A stretch of 64,000 bases of DNA from QVMG01 sp032073245 (GCA_032073245.1 DAMANX010000027.1:1-64000), one strand, 5' to 3'. Positions 45,177 to 54,349 are shown, counted from the first letter of the stretch. Notes: generated by a model not told the origin, from the letters alone. Numbers and translations: made by a program.

Positions 45177-47516
45177 TTAATCCGCCTTTATACTGGTTAC
45201 CGGATTTGCATTTGCTGCTTTATAGCTTTGCCAAAAGACTGTTATAAATGAGATAATTAAACAAAACAGGCCGGAAATGATAAAGAATACAACACTTAAT
45301 GATATCCGGTATGAATAAGCCGATAACCAGTCCTTCATTATATACCATATAATAGGTGTCGCAATTACAAAGGCTACAAGTACATAATTCAGGAATGTAC
45401 CTACCAGGCGAGTAAGTATTTCTTTATTGGTAGAACCGAACACCTTCCTCACCCCTATTTCGCGTGAACGTTGTTGTATGAAATAAGTCGACATTGCCAA
45501 TAAACCCAATAATGAAAGAATTATTGCAATTGCAGAAAAGAGGCTGACAATTTGAGTGGTTCTTCTCATATTAGAAAAAGACTCTTCAACCTGCTTATCC
45601 ACAAATTGTCCGGGAAATTCCAGGCGCGTTATACGTTCATATACATCTTTTACCTCTTGATATCCTTTATATGGGTCTCCCTGTACTTCTACAAGTATAT
45701 TCCAGGCATAAATATTTTCTCTTTTCTTAAATCTGAAAAGAACAGGTTGCTGTCCATGTAAGATATTATTCAACTGGAAATCTTTTATAATACCTGCGAT
45801 AGGTACATTGGGTTGATAGTAAGTAAAAGTGACGGCATCTTCCGGTAAGTTCTCTTCTTTCAGTGCATACTGATTCAAATAGTAAGCATTATCAGCTGTC
45901 ACATTGTTTTCCCTGATTATTTCAATACCCAACATTGAGATAAAAGCCGAATCACCACCCAAAGTTTGAAAACTAATTGATCTTCCTTCAAAATCAATCG
46001 TATTATTATTTCCTCGGTTAAAAGGAGTTCCTTCACAAAGAGAGACTTGTTTTACAGAAGATAGTTGCTCCAGTTCACTGGCGATAGTTTTTGCCAGCTT
46101 ATTATCACTCAAATCCATGACGGAAATATCAATAATATTGGTAGTATTATAACCTAAAGGAGCATTTATCAAATGATTTACCTGAGTAACCATAATAATA
46201 GCAGCAGCAATGAGCGCGATGGTAATAGCATTCTGAAAAGTAATAAAGAATTTACTGAATACCATCTTTGTTTTCTGACGGAAAGTTCCTTTTACAACGT
46301 CTACTGCTTTTGTTCTGGATATAAGAATAGCCGGCAGTAATCCTGAAAAACTCCCTATTGCTAAAACGACTAATATCGTAATTAAAATATTCGTGCCGGT
46401 GAAAGCGCCCGCAAGATCAATCTTTGTCTCTAATAGTTTATTGGCAAAAGGTAAAAACAAAAAGGCCAGAAGTAGTCCGAATATAAAAGAGATAAAAGTC
46501 AACAACGTAGACTCCATCATCAAACGACTGAACAGATTCATGCGAGATGAACCCAGTAGTTGTCTGGTAGCCATTTCTTTTGCACGGAAACCTGTTTGTG
46601 CAACAGTTAGATTTATATAATTAATAATGGCAAAAATAAGGATCAGAATACCTACTGACAGCAAAATATTGACGAGCTTCTTATCTCCTTTATTAGTCAT
46701 ATAACCATCATAATCAGAAAAATAAGCTTCCCTCAAAGGAATAAAAACTACTTCCTTTACAACTTCACGTTCGTAAAACCAATAAAGGCCTTTGAAATAA
46801 TCCCGCACATCATCTGCCTTTGAAGCTAAAGAAGAACCTTCTCTTTCCAAAACAAACACATTGGCAGATAGGGCATTATTATATGTATTACCATCCATAT
46901 CTCCTCTGAAATAACGGAGATTTTCATTGCGTACAAGCAAGTCACTATAGAAAATAACTGAATTACTGATATCTTTCATTATACCATTTACCGTTACATT
47001 TACTGAATCATTGAGTTGAATAACCTTTCCCATCGGGTCTTCTCCGGGAAATAATTTATGAGCAAAGGTCTGAGAGATAACAGCATCATTACGGGCGGCT
47101 AAAACCTGATCTTTATTTCCATTCACAAGCTCAAAAGAGAAAAACCGGAAGAAATTTTCATTGACAAACTGCACTTGTGCATTAAACATATTACTTTCAG
47201 AAGTAACCGGCATATTATTAGTTCCCGTCAGGAGAATCGCACCGGTAACAGTAGATACATCTTCAATCTCAGGATAACGTTCTTTTATCTTTTCTCCCAG
47301 GCCAAAAGAAGACATAAGAAATTCCTCATTCCCCAGCATATATATACGCTCTGAATTCTGATGAAAACGGTCTGTTGAAAGCTCCTGAATAGTATAAGTG
47401 ACTATCAGGATAACAAACATCAGTGATACAGAAAGGCCAAAGATATCAATAGCCGTATATGCCTTATTTTTGCTGAGAAACCTCAGAAATGAATTAAACT
47501 TAAATAGATTATTCAT
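45177..47516 (-). CDS. FtsX/MacB-type ABC transporter permease
   Basis: A 779-residue permease with an N-terminal transmembrane helix (about 21-42), a periplasmic MacB core domain (about 45-270), three helices forming a first FtsX domain (about 280-415), a second periplasmic domain (about 445-635) and a second FtsX domain with three helices (MRRTTQIVSLFSAIAIILSL, the REIGVRKVFGST motif). It is of the eight-helix kind common in Bacteroidota. No ATPase gene is adjacent, so the partner must be elsewhere. Such permeases drive envelope stress responses or peptide and lipoprotein export; the function here is unknown. Confidence 0.92.
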   Translation of the reverse strand: MNNLFKFNSFLRFLSKNKAYTAIDIFGLSVSLMFVILIVTYTIQELSTDRFHQNSERIYMLGNEEFLMSSFGLGEKIKERYPEIEDVSTVTGAILLTGTNNMPVTSESNMFNAQVQFVNENFFRFFSFELVNGNKDQVLAARNDAVISQTFAHKLFPGEDPMGKVIQLNDSVNVTVNGIMKDISNSVIFYSDLLVRNENLRYFRGDMDGNTYNNALSANVFVLEREGSSLASKADDVRDYFKGLYWFYEREVVKEVVFIPLREAYFSDYDGYMTNKGDKKLVNILLSVGILILIFAIINYINLTVAQTGFRAKEMATRQLLGSSRMNLFSRLMMESTLLTFISFIFGLLLAFLFLPFANKLLETKIDLAGAFTGTNILITILVVLAIGSFSGLLPAILISRTKAVDVVKGTFRQKTKMVFSKFFITFQNAITIALIAAAIIMVTQVNHLINAPLGYNTTNIIDISVMDLSDNKLAKTIASELEQLSSVKQVSLCEGTPFNRGNNNTIDFEGRSISFQTLGGDSAFISMLGIEIIRENNVTADNAYYLNQYALKEENLPEDAVTFTYYQPNVPIAGIIKDFQLNNILHGQQPVLFRFKKRENIYAWNILVEVQGDPYKGYQEVKDVYERITRLEFPGQFVDKQVEESFSNMRRTTQIVSLFSAIAIILSLLGLLAMSTYFIQQRSREIGVRKVFGSTNKEILTRLVGTFLNYVLVAFVIATPIIWYIMKDWLSAYSYRISLSVVFFIISGLFCLIISFITVFWQSYKAANANPVTSIKAD

Positions 47517-47672
47517 CGCTTAAATTGTTAAAGAATTTAATCATGCTTAATTATCTTCTCATCAATCAAATAATATGCCAAAGACAATAAAAGGCTTATT
47601 GTGTGGAGAGTAAATAAACAAAGAACATATGACTATGTCCATTTTTTAGACAATGTTGTAAAATAATTAGAC

Positions 47673-47703
47673 ATAAAAAAATGCGGATCTGACGACCCGC
47701 ATT
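47673..47703 (-). terminator. Terminator of the outer-membrane barrel gene
   Basis: On the minus strand AATGCGG pairs with CCGCATT (47680-47686 with 47697-47703), followed by a T run (RC of 47674-47680). Confidence 0.75.
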
Positions 47704-47755
47704 ATATCTACAATTGGAAAAGCTTTTATACTTTACCCAAATCTATTTCCGTTTT

Positions 47756-48265
47756 TTAGAAATTAACACCAATACCTACAGACAAACCAAATTGAGAAAT
47801 GTCTTTAGCTGTATCGCCGAAACCTTTTTTGAAATAAACAGCTGGTTCGAAGAATACATTTTCAGAAATATAGATGTCATAACCTACTTCTATTTTACCG
47901 AAGCTAGCCATATCAACGTCTTTCTGTTTTAAACCTTCGTAAGCCAAACCTCCATAAAGGCCATTTACAATGTAGTATTTTCCACCTACTGTAAATGCAA
48001 ATGAATTTGTTTTTTCGTCACCAAATTTCTCATAGTCGAAACCTAAACCAGCTGTAATAGCCAGGTTATCAATCACGAAATAAGAACCTTTCGCCATAAT
48101 TCCAAAATTAATAAGAGAATCATCTACATCTTTAATCTTTGTTACACCAAAGTCTAAACCGGTTACATTAGCAGAAAGTGTTTTAGTACCTTTTGTAAAC
48201 TGTTGCGCATTTGCTGCAACCCCACCTAACACCATCACAATTACTAGTAATACTACTTTTTTCAT
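47756..48265 (-). CDS. Small outer-membrane beta-barrel protein
   Basis: 169 residues with a signal peptide (MKKVVLLVIVMVLGGVAANA). The mature part has alternating strands typical of an 8-stranded barrel (GTKTLSANVTGLDFGV, YYIVNGLYGGLAYEGL, EVGYDIYISENVFFEPAVYF) and ends GLSVGIGVNF with a terminal phenylalanine. It belongs to the outer-membrane protein/OmpA-like barrel class. Function unknown; as a single gene with its own promoter box and terminator it may be a structural porin-like protein. Confidence 0.85.
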   Translation of the reverse strand: MKKVVLLVIVMVLGGVAANAQQFTKGTKTLSANVTGLDFGVTKIKDVDDSLINFGIMAKGSYFVIDNLAITAGLGFDYEKFGDEKTNSFAFTVGGKYYIVNGLYGGLAYEGLKQKDVDMASFGKIEVGYDIYISENVFFEPAVYFKKGFGDTAKDISQFGLSVGIGVNF

Positions 48266-48298
48266 CTTTTTGTTATTAAATTGTTATTAAATCGGGCG

Positions 48299-48306
48299 CA
48301 AAGGTA
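48299..48306 (-). promoter_or_regulatory. -7 promoter box of the barrel protein gene
   Basis: On the minus strand this reads TACCTTTG, perfect match, 33 bp before the ATG at 48265. Confidence 0.6.
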
Positions 48307-48671
48307 GAACATATTTTGATATTTTAAACACTTGCCTATCATTATGAAAAAAATCTTCCATTTTTAACTTAAACGTATATTTTACATAGAACGGGTTATT
48401 TTACCAAAAGAACTAACACAGAATCAGACTACTTACAGTATGATTTTCCTTCACAGAGAACAAACTTCGTTTTCTCTTTAAAACTCGATATAATAGTACC
48501 TAACCTTCATGTTTATAAACAATTAATAGCGTTAACATTTAAAATTAAAAAACATTTGCAATATGGCTATTTTCAATCTTCATTTTTATCAATTTTAACT
48601 ATTCAGGCATCTCCATTTACAGAGATTTAATTGATGATTTGATTAGTTGGTGGAAAAGAATATCAGAATGG
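48307..48671. other. Non-coding stretch between the Fic and barrel genes
   Basis: About 365 bp of AT-rich sequence. I see no gene longer than a few codons, no strong terminator for Fic and no recognisable repeat. Confidence 0.5.
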
Positions 48672-49457
48672 TCATTCAAAATCTATGCTGTTAGGCAGCA
48701 TACTCAAAAAATCTACAACTTTAGTTTGGTTTAACGTTTCATACTCTAAACCTGTAATTGCCAAACTTCGATAGTATTCTTTAAGGTTAGAGTAATAGTA
48801 TTTCTCCGACTTAATTCGCCAATATTCTTTGCCCAATTTAGATGTTATAAACCATTTTTCAATAAGTCTGGCTAATCTTCCATTTCCATCTTGCATAGGA
48901 TGGATCTTAACGAACATAAAATGAATAAGCGATGCGTAATAAAATACATCTTCTATTGCGAGATCTGCATTTAGTAATATTTCTATATCACTAAAAAGCT
49001 TCTCTATTTCTGATTCAACTAATGAAGGTTCACAAGCTACATAAGCTATCTTATCTTTATCATCCATTACAAACATTATACTATTCCGAAGTTCTCCTCT
49101 CGCAGAAGGAGAAAGTAAATGTTTACTTAGTATTCTATGAGCTTCCATTGCATTCTCAAATGTAAACTTATGAGATTGTGCATATTGGTAAGCCTCAAAT
49201 AAGTCGTCAGCTTTTTTAGTGTAATCTACTTCATAAGGAACTTTGTAAAACTTATGTTTCACATAGCTGTCTAACTCAATATCTTCACCTTCTATCTTAG
49301 ATGAATAGACAGATGCAACAGAATTGTAGAAGTCAAAAGGTTTTACATTAGGTAAAGTACTTTCTTTGGGCAAAGAAATATTCGTCCAATCTATCTTTAC
49401 AGTCTCTTTATAGATCGCAAGTAAAGAGGTATCCAATAATTTTAGTTGTTTTACCAT
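48672..49457 (-). CDS. Fic-domain protein, class II (self-inhibited AMPylator type)
   Basis: About 261 residues from the ATG at 49457. The longer frame upstream runs through the tRNA-Pro gene and is spurious. The Fic core HPMQDGNGRLAR (H186 catalytic) is complete. An inhibitory helix near the N-terminus has SSKIEG at 52-57, matching (S/T)xxxE(G/N), so E56 should block ATP until released. A family-typical C-terminal winged-helix-like part follows. Fic proteins transfer AMP or other groups onto hydroxyls of target proteins. No antitoxin-like partner lies beside it. The gene is more AT-rich than its neighbours to the eye and sits directly downstream of a tRNA, which hints at acquisition. Confidence 0.9.
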   Translation of the reverse strand: MVKQLKLLDTSLLAIYKETVKIDWTNISLPKESTLPNVKPFDFYNSVASVYSSKIEGEDIELDSYVKHKFYKVPYEVDYTKKADDLFEAYQYAQSHKFTFENAMEAHRILSKHLLSPSARGELRNSIMFVMDDKDKIAYVACEPSLVESEIEKLFSDIEILLNADLAIEDVFYYASLIHFMFVKIHPMQDGNGRLARLIEKWFITSKLGKEYWRIKSEKYYYSNLKEYYRSLAITGLEYETLNQTKVVDFLSMLPNSIDFE

Positions 49458-49519
49458 AAGATGAAAGTAAAACAAAAAAGTCAGAAAAGTTTTGTTCAAC
49501 TCTCTGACTTTTTGATTGT

Positions 49520-49593
49520 CGGGGTACCAGGATTCGAACCTGGGACCCCCTGCTCCCAAAGCAGGTGCGCTAACCGGACTGCGCTACACCCCG
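49520..49593 (-). tRNA. tRNA-Pro (anticodon TGG)
   Basis: The reverse complement folds as a 74-nt cloverleaf: acceptor CGGGGTG/TACCCCG, D arm GCGC...GCGC, anticodon arm CCTGC-TTTGGGA-GCAGG with anticodon TGG, variable GGGTC, and T arm CCAGG-TTCGAAT-CCTGG. The discriminator base is A, and CCA is not encoded. Confidence 0.96.
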
Positions 49594-49722
49594 AAAACTA
49601 TTACCCGAAAGTGATAGGCATTATTGTCTAATGCGGTGCAAAGGTAGAGTTTTATTTTAAAAAGAAAAATTATTTGCGGTTTTTTTACAACAAAAAGAAG
49701 AGAAAGAGGTAGGAGACATATA

Positions 49723-51120
49723 TTATATGTCTCCTACCATCTTGGATGGATCTACCCATTCATCAAATTCTCTGGCAGTTACCTCTCCTGATTCGATTGC
49801 TGCTTGTTTTAATGTTTTATTTTCTTTATATGCTTTTTGTGCTATTGCAGCGGCCTTATAATATCCGATTTTAGGATTTAAAGCTGTTACTAGCATAAGA
49901 GAATCATCCAGGTGTTTCTGAATTGTGTCTTTTACGGGCTGTACTCCTTCTATACAATGAATCGTAAAACTATGACACCCTTCTCCTATCAAACGTGCAC
50001 TTTGCAGGAAATTAGCTATAATCATCGGTTTAAATACATTTAATTCAAAATGACCGTTAGCACCACCTATAGATATTGAAACATCATTTCCCATAACCTG
50101 GGCAGCGATCATAGTGAGTGATTCACATTGAGTTGGGTTTACTTTACCGGGCATAATAGAAGAACCAGGCTCATTCTCCGGTAAATGAATCTCTCCGATT
50201 CCGGCACGAGGCCCTGAACCTAACATACGGATATCATTAGCGATCTTCATCAAACTCACAGCAACAGTCTTTAGTGCTCCATGTGCTGCTACAAGTGCAT
50301 CATGTGTTGCTAATGCCTCAAACTTATTAGGTGCCGTAATAAATGGTAAACCTGTTAATTCAGCGATCTTTGCTGCTACATTTTTGGAATAATCAGGTGG
50401 AGTATTGATACCAGTACCAACAGCTGTGCCACCTAAGGCCAATTCAGAAACGTGTGATAAAGTCTTTTTTATTTCTTGAATACCATATTGTAATTGAGCA
50501 GCATAACCACTAAACTCCTGGCCTAATGTCAGGGGTGTTGCATCCATAAAATGTGTACGTCCAATCTTTACAATATCTTTAAAGTCCTTGCTTTTCTTTA
50601 CAAGTGAATTATGTAATTCTTTCAAACCGGGGAGTGTTACTTCTTTCAGGATTTTGTATGCTGCAATATGCATTGCCGTAGGGAAAGTATCATTGGATGA
50701 TTGCGACTTATTGACATCATCATTCGGAGATAATATCTTTTCTTTATCTGTAAGTTTACCTCCTTGTAATACATGTGCTCTATTAGCAATAACTTCATTC
50801 ACATTCATGTTACTCTGTGTTCCGCTACCTGTCTGCCAAATGATCAAAGGAAAAGAATCATTCAATTTACCATCTAATATCTCATCGCAAACATCTTCTA
50901 TCCACTCGCATTTATCTGAGGATAAAACACCGGAATCTCTATTCACTAATGCTGCCGCTTTTTTCAGATAAGCAAAAGCATAAATGATTTCCTGAGGCAT
51001 TCGACTGGTTTCTTTTGCAATGTCAAAATTCTCTATGCTTCGTTGTGTTTGAGCACCATAATAAGCATTTAGTGGAACTTTCACTTCCCCCATTGTATCT
51101 TTTTCTATACGATATTCCAT
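49723..51120 (-). CDS. fumC: Fumarate hydratase, class II
   Basis: A 465-residue enzyme interconverting fumarate and malate, oxygen-stable and iron-free. Signature GSSIMPGKVNPTQCE, SSNDTFPTAMH (active-site histidine region), TGTGINTP-like GTGINTPPDYS and the N-terminal GEVKVPLNAYYGAQTQRS are all typical. Full length for the family. It is a single gene, divergent from msrA. Confidence 0.96.
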   Translation of the reverse strand: MEYRIEKDTMGEVKVPLNAYYGAQTQRSIENFDIAKETSRMPQEIIYAFAYLKKAAALVNRDSGVLSSDKCEWIEDVCDEILDGKLNDSFPLIIWQTGSGTQSNMNVNEVIANRAHVLQGGKLTDKEKILSPNDDVNKSQSSNDTFPTAMHIAAYKILKEVTLPGLKELHNSLVKKSKDFKDIVKIGRTHFMDATPLTLGQEFSGYAAQLQYGIQEIKKTLSHVSELALGGTAVGTGINTPPDYSKNVAAKIAELTGLPFITAPNKFEALATHDALVAAHGALKTVAVSLMKIANDIRMLGSGPRAGIGEIHLPENEPGSSIMPGKVNPTQCESLTMIAAQVMGNDVSISIGGANGHFELNVFKPMIIANFLQSARLIGEGCHSFTIHCIEGVQPVKDTIQKHLDDSLMLVTALNPKIGYYKAAAIAQKAYKENKTLKQAAIESGEVTAREFDEWVDPSKMVGDI

Positions 51121-51137
51121 ATTGATTTATTATTTAT

Positions 51138-51152
51138 AACTATGTTATAGTT
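51138..51152. promoter_or_regulatory. Possible operator before fumC
   Basis: AACTATGTTATAGTT is an inverted repeat with 6-bp arms, 18 bp before the fumC start. It may bind a regulator; nothing else supports this. Confidence 0.25.
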
Positions 51153-51209
51153 AAACCGGAGAAACGTTCGTTTTGTTTAAGATGATATATCTAGAGACAA
51201 TTAAAATAG

Positions 51210-51217
51210 TATATTTG
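51210..51217 (+). promoter_or_regulatory. -7 promoter box of msrA
   Basis: TATATTTG, 36 bp before the ATG at 51254. Confidence 0.5.
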
Positions 51218-51253
51218 CATAAAGCATAATAGTAATAAGAAACAATACGCGCC

Positions 51254-51751
51254 ATGGAAGAATATAACAACATTGAAACAGCTTATTTTGCATCAGGTTG
51301 TTTCTGGGGAACACAATTTCATTTAAATAAAGCACCGGGAGTAATAGAAACGGTTGTTGGCTATATGGGAGGAGAACTGGAAAATCCTTCTTACGAACAA
51401 GTTAAAACCGGTGAGACAGATCATGTTGAAACAGTTATGGTACTTTATGATCCTGACAAGATAACCTATACTCAACTTGCCCGTCTTTACTTCGAGACAC
51501 ATGATTTTACTCAGATTGGAGGACAGGGGCCGGATATCGGAAGTCAATACAGATCAGTTATATTCTACTGCAATGATGAGCAACAAATGTTAGCAGAAGA
51601 ACTCATTGAAACATTAAACACAATGGGATATAATGTCGCGACCTCTCTCGAGCCTGCAAGTATATTCTGGATTGCTGAAGATTACCATCAGAATTATTAT
51701 GACAAATCCGGACAAACACCCTATTGTCATATTTACCGGAAAATATTCTAA
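51254..51751 (+). CDS. msrA: Peptide methionine sulfoxide reductase A
   Basis: A 165-residue cytoplasmic repair enzyme that reduces methionine-S-sulfoxide. The catalytic C16 lies in ASGCFWGTQ. VGYMGGELENPSYEQVKTG, HVETVMVLYDP and QYRSVIFY are conserved. The usual resolving cysteines of longer MsrA forms are not obvious, but C161-type residues occur near the end (TPYCHIYRK). There is no signal peptide. The stop codon is followed directly by a long palindromic element. Confidence 0.95.
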   Translation: MEEYNNIETAYFASGCFWGTQFHLNKAPGVIETVVGYMGGELENPSYEQVKTGETDHVETVMVLYDPDKITYTQLARLYFETHDFTQIGGQGPDIGSQYRSVIFYCNDEQQMLAEELIETLNTMGYNVATSLEPASIFWIAEDYHQNYYDKSGQTPYCHIYRKIF

Positions 51752-51917
51752 CCTGTATTATTTATTCATAATAAAAGAAATTCACCACAGAGGCACGGGG
51801 ATATCAGAAAAGAGGAGTTCACGAAGTAGAAAGCGCTAAAGCGCTTCTCTGTGTCCTCCATACTTTATGTTACCCGTGCCTCTGTGGTGAATTTCTTTTA
51901 TTTATGAATAATACAGG
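51752..51917. repeat. Long palindromic intergenic element
   Basis: Arms of about 45-49 nt (51752-51800 and 51873-51917) form an imperfect inverted repeat running from the base after the msrA stop to 15 bp before the GT2 stop. The arms carry TTCACCACAGAGGCACGGG. A second hairpin, AAGCGC-TAAA-GCGCTT (51831-51846), sits in the centre. It belongs in style to the same repeat class as 161-298 and may end both convergent transcripts. Confidence 0.8.
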
Positions 51918-51931
51918 CTAAAAGAATTATC

Positions 51932-52864
51932 TCAAAAATTCTTTTTTTCGTCTATAATATATTCAGGACGAGCTTTGATTTCATCGAAAAGGATTCCGAT
52001 GTATTGACCTAATACACCTATAGTAATCAACTGAACACCTCCAAAGAATATTATAGTAAATATTATCGAAGTCCATCCGGATTCAGCATTGCTAAAGCCA
52101 TATATTTTCCCCAGCGTAAACCAAATTGCCAATATAATGCCTACCAGAACAGCCACAAATCCAAGGCCCATCACGATCTTTAATGGTTTTTTGGAAAAGT
52201 AGAGCAAAGCACGGGATGCAAAACTCAACATTTTACGTAACGGATATTTTGTTTCTCCCGCTATTCGTGCTTCTCTTTCATAATAAAATGGAATTTGCTT
52301 AAAACCGACCCAGCTAATCAATCCACGAATATATTTCCCTTTTTCTTTCAAATGATTGAACTCTTCCATTACTTTTCGATCTATCAATCGAAAATCTCCG
52401 GTATCTAAAGGAAAATCAACTTCACTCATGGAGTTCATTGTGCGATAAAACATCTTAGCACTTAATAGCTTAAAGCGACTCTCTCCTACTCTTGATTTCC
52501 GAACACAATACACAACATTAGCCTGTGTTTCTTCCTGAAGAGCCAGAATATCAGGAATAAGTTCAGGAGGATCCTGCATATCAGCATCTATTATCACAGC
52601 TAAATCAGCATCACAATGGTTTATACCGGCGGTAACTGCCGGTTGATGCCCAAAATTACGTGAAAAATGTATCACTTTCACCTGAGGGTCTGCATTGGCA
52701 ATTTCATTAAGAATCTGCGTTGTTCCATCCCGGCTCCCATCATTGATATATATAATTTCTGTAGGATTTGGTATTGAGTCCAGAACCGCTTTTGTTCGTT
52801 TATACGATTCTGATAGCACCAGTTCTTCATTATAACAAGGTACAATAACCGCAAGCTTTTTCAT
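51932..52864 (-). CDS. Family 2 glycosyltransferase, GtrB/DPM1-like
   Basis: A 310-residue polyprenyl-phosphate sugar transferase. The GT2 domain (about 1-215) has VIVPCYNEELVLSES, YINDGSRDGTTQIL, FSRNFGHQPAVTAGI, the metal-binding DADMQDPPEL and the KYIRGLISW/ETKYPLRKM region. Two C-terminal transmembrane helices (about 232-256 and 265-290) place its active site at the cytoplasmic face. It transfers a sugar, probably glucose, to the lipid carrier. Its start overlaps the GtrA gene's stop by 4 bp (ATGA), the usual GtrA/GtrB pairing for decoration of a surface glycan. Confidence 0.92.
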   Translation of the reverse strand: MKKLAVIVPCYNEELVLSESYKRTKAVLDSIPNPTEIIYINDGSRDGTTQILNEIANADPQVKVIHFSRNFGHQPAVTAGINHCDADLAVIIDADMQDPPELIPDILALQEETQANVVYCVRKSRVGESRFKLLSAKMFYRTMNSMSEVDFPLDTGDFRLIDRKVMEEFNHLKEKGKYIRGLISWVGFKQIPFYYEREARIAGETKYPLRKMLSFASRALLYFSKKPLKIVMGLGFVAVLVGIILAIWFTLGKIYGFSNAESGWTSIIFTIIFFGGVQLITIGVLGQYIGILFDEIKARPEYIIDEKKNF

Positions 52865-53247
52865 TTATCGTAAGATTTAAAAGTAAAATATTTATTCATA
52901 ACAAAGTTTATCACTGTATAAAAAGCCATAGCAATCAATTGATTGTAATATGGATCAATGGTCAAATGCTTATTTAGGTAAAGCAATAAACCTAATTGGA
53001 GTAGATAACAAATACCAAATACAAGGCCAAAACGTAATGCGCTACTTAACCATCCAGCATTACTTTTAAACGTCCATTGCTTATTCCATATAAAGCTATT
53101 TAAAACCCCTGCTACATATCCGGTAATATTAGATACTACATCTGAAAAGCCAAAGATCTTCATTATAATCCAAATGACAACAGCCGTGATCAATGTATTG
53201 CTTACCCCTACTATACCGTATTTTATCGCTTGTTTAACTGTCTCCAT
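52861..53247 (-). CDS. GtrA-family membrane protein (lipid-linked sugar flippase)
   Basis: 128 residues with four transmembrane helices. The pattern YGIVGVSNTLITAVVIWI, SFIWNKQWTFKS and FVMNKYFTFK is the GtrA signature. GtrA proteins are thought to flip the polyprenyl-linked sugar made by the GT2 partner to the periplasm. It overlaps the upstream unknown gene by 14 bp and the downstream GT2 gene by 4 bp, so the three are one operon. Confidence 0.9.
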   Translation of the reverse strand: METVKQAIKYGIVGVSNTLITAVVIWIIMKIFGFSDVVSNITGYVAGVLNSFIWNKQWTFKSNAGWLSSALRFGLVFGICYLLQLGLLLYLNKHLTIDPYYNQLIAMAFYTVINFVMNKYFTFKSYDK

Positions 53248-53977
53248 CTTTATTGATAATATCCTCGACTTCCGCTTTGGATAACTCTTTTACATTTGTT
53301 ATTGTAAATCGGGGAGAAAGGAAATCACCATATTGGTTGCATTCTGTTATTACCTTATCCAAAATACCTTTTATATCAGCACGGATAGGCACCAAAAATA
53401 CCATCTCCACATAAAGTTCCTCTATAGTAAGACGTTCAATCTCACAATTCTCTTTTGGAAGGAGATAAGCAAATTCCCGATCAATTACCTGTCGTTGATA
53501 TTCTTCAAAAGGCTTTTTATCCTTTGATATAATAAGAATATAAAAACGAAGTTTTTCATTTTTGCCTCCTAATCCGGTAGATATATAAACTTGCTTTTCA
53601 TCTGAGAACTCAGATTCCAGTGAAATACGGGATTCCATCAGTGCCATATATGCCCAATTAGCAATCGATTCATCTGAATGTTCCGCATAGTCTTCCAACA
53701 TACGAAAGGCTTTTACTGATTTTGAAGCAGCCAGGCTGGTCAGTAAATGTTTTTTTTCTTCGTCGGTAATAGTTTCCTCCTGTAATATATGAAATAACGC
53801 TTCACTTTCTTCATCTGTAAGGGGAGGTGTCCAATCTTTTTTGCGCATTTCCTCTGAATATTTAAAATATTCCATCTGCAATTCGACCGGAATACGTTGT
53901 TCTAATATATGGAAATGCCCCTCGAGCTTACTAAAGGAATCGCGAAATTGCCTGAAAACATCTTCTTCTTTCTTCAT
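53234..53977 (-). CDS. Cytoplasmic protein of unknown function upstream of GtrA
   Basis: About 247 residues from the ATG at 53977; the longer frame upstream is poor in coding character. There is no signal peptide or membrane segment. Residues about 60-135 are helical and contain HEAT-like pairs (LLTSLAASKSVKAFRMLEDY, SIANWAYMALMESRISLE). The second half looks like an alpha/beta domain with KLRFYILIIS and VEMVFLVPIRADI. I do not recognise the family. The overlap with the GtrA gene is probably organisational rather than functional. Confidence 0.7.
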   Translation of the reverse strand: MKKEEDVFRQFRDSFSKLEGHFHILEQRIPVELQMEYFKYSEEMRKKDWTPPLTDEESEALFHILQEETITDEEKKHLLTSLAASKSVKAFRMLEDYAEHSDESIANWAYMALMESRISLESEFSDEKQVYISTGLGGKNEKLRFYILIISKDKKPFEEYQRQVIDREFAYLLPKENCEIERLTIEELYVEMVFLVPIRADIKGILDKVITECNQYGDFLSPRFTITNVKELSKAEVEDIINKDGDS

Positions 53978-54156
53978 AAGATCATTTTTTTTGTTATCAC
54001 TTCGCAAAAACAGGAATCCAAAACAAAGGTACGGTTTTTTATTTAATAACAAGTAAAGAGGATAAAGAGGTTAATACAATACTTATTTTAACGTATTATA
54101 TTAGATCAAATCGAAGATTCGCCTTTGCCAATGCTCACATAAACCATACAAATTGT

Positions 54157-54244
54157 GTTCACGACAATTATCAAGAAGCTTCACGACAATTATCAAGAGA
54201 TTTCACGACAATTGTCGTGAAGCTTCTTGATAATTGTCGTGAAC
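54157..54244. repeat. Perfect 35-bp inverted repeat with internal direct repeats
   Basis: Arms 54157-54191 and 54210-54244 are exact reverse complements. The left arm and loop carry three direct repeats of CACGACAATT (about 54160, 54182, 54204), the first two within TCACGACAATTATCAAGA. The centre TCACGACAATTGTCGTGA (54203-54220) is itself an 18-bp perfect palindrome, so two different hairpins can form. Confidence 0.85.
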
Positions 54245-54349
54245 AGAATTCTTAATACATAAAAAATAAGAGAGTGTCTCAAAAGTTCCAGAGGGACATA
54301 GAGGCAACAGAAAAGACATTATACATAAATAGAATACTAAAGAAATTAC

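Noticed and set aside
48600..49593. Integrase-type island at tRNA-Pro with a duplicated attachment site
   Set aside because: I looked for a copy of the tRNA 3' end (GGGGTACCAGG) beyond Fic and found none, and there is no integrase gene.
49446..49631. Plus-strand frame containing VPGFEPGTPCSQSRC across the tRNA region, and the minus-strand extension of Fic beginning MGAGGPRFESWYPD
   Set aside because: Both are translations of the tRNA-Pro gene, a well-known artefact; the Fic start is the ATG at 49457.
54270..54290. GAGTGTCTCAAAAG as the end of an insertion sequence
   Set aside because: The word resembles known ends, but no matching opposite end or transposase is nearby.
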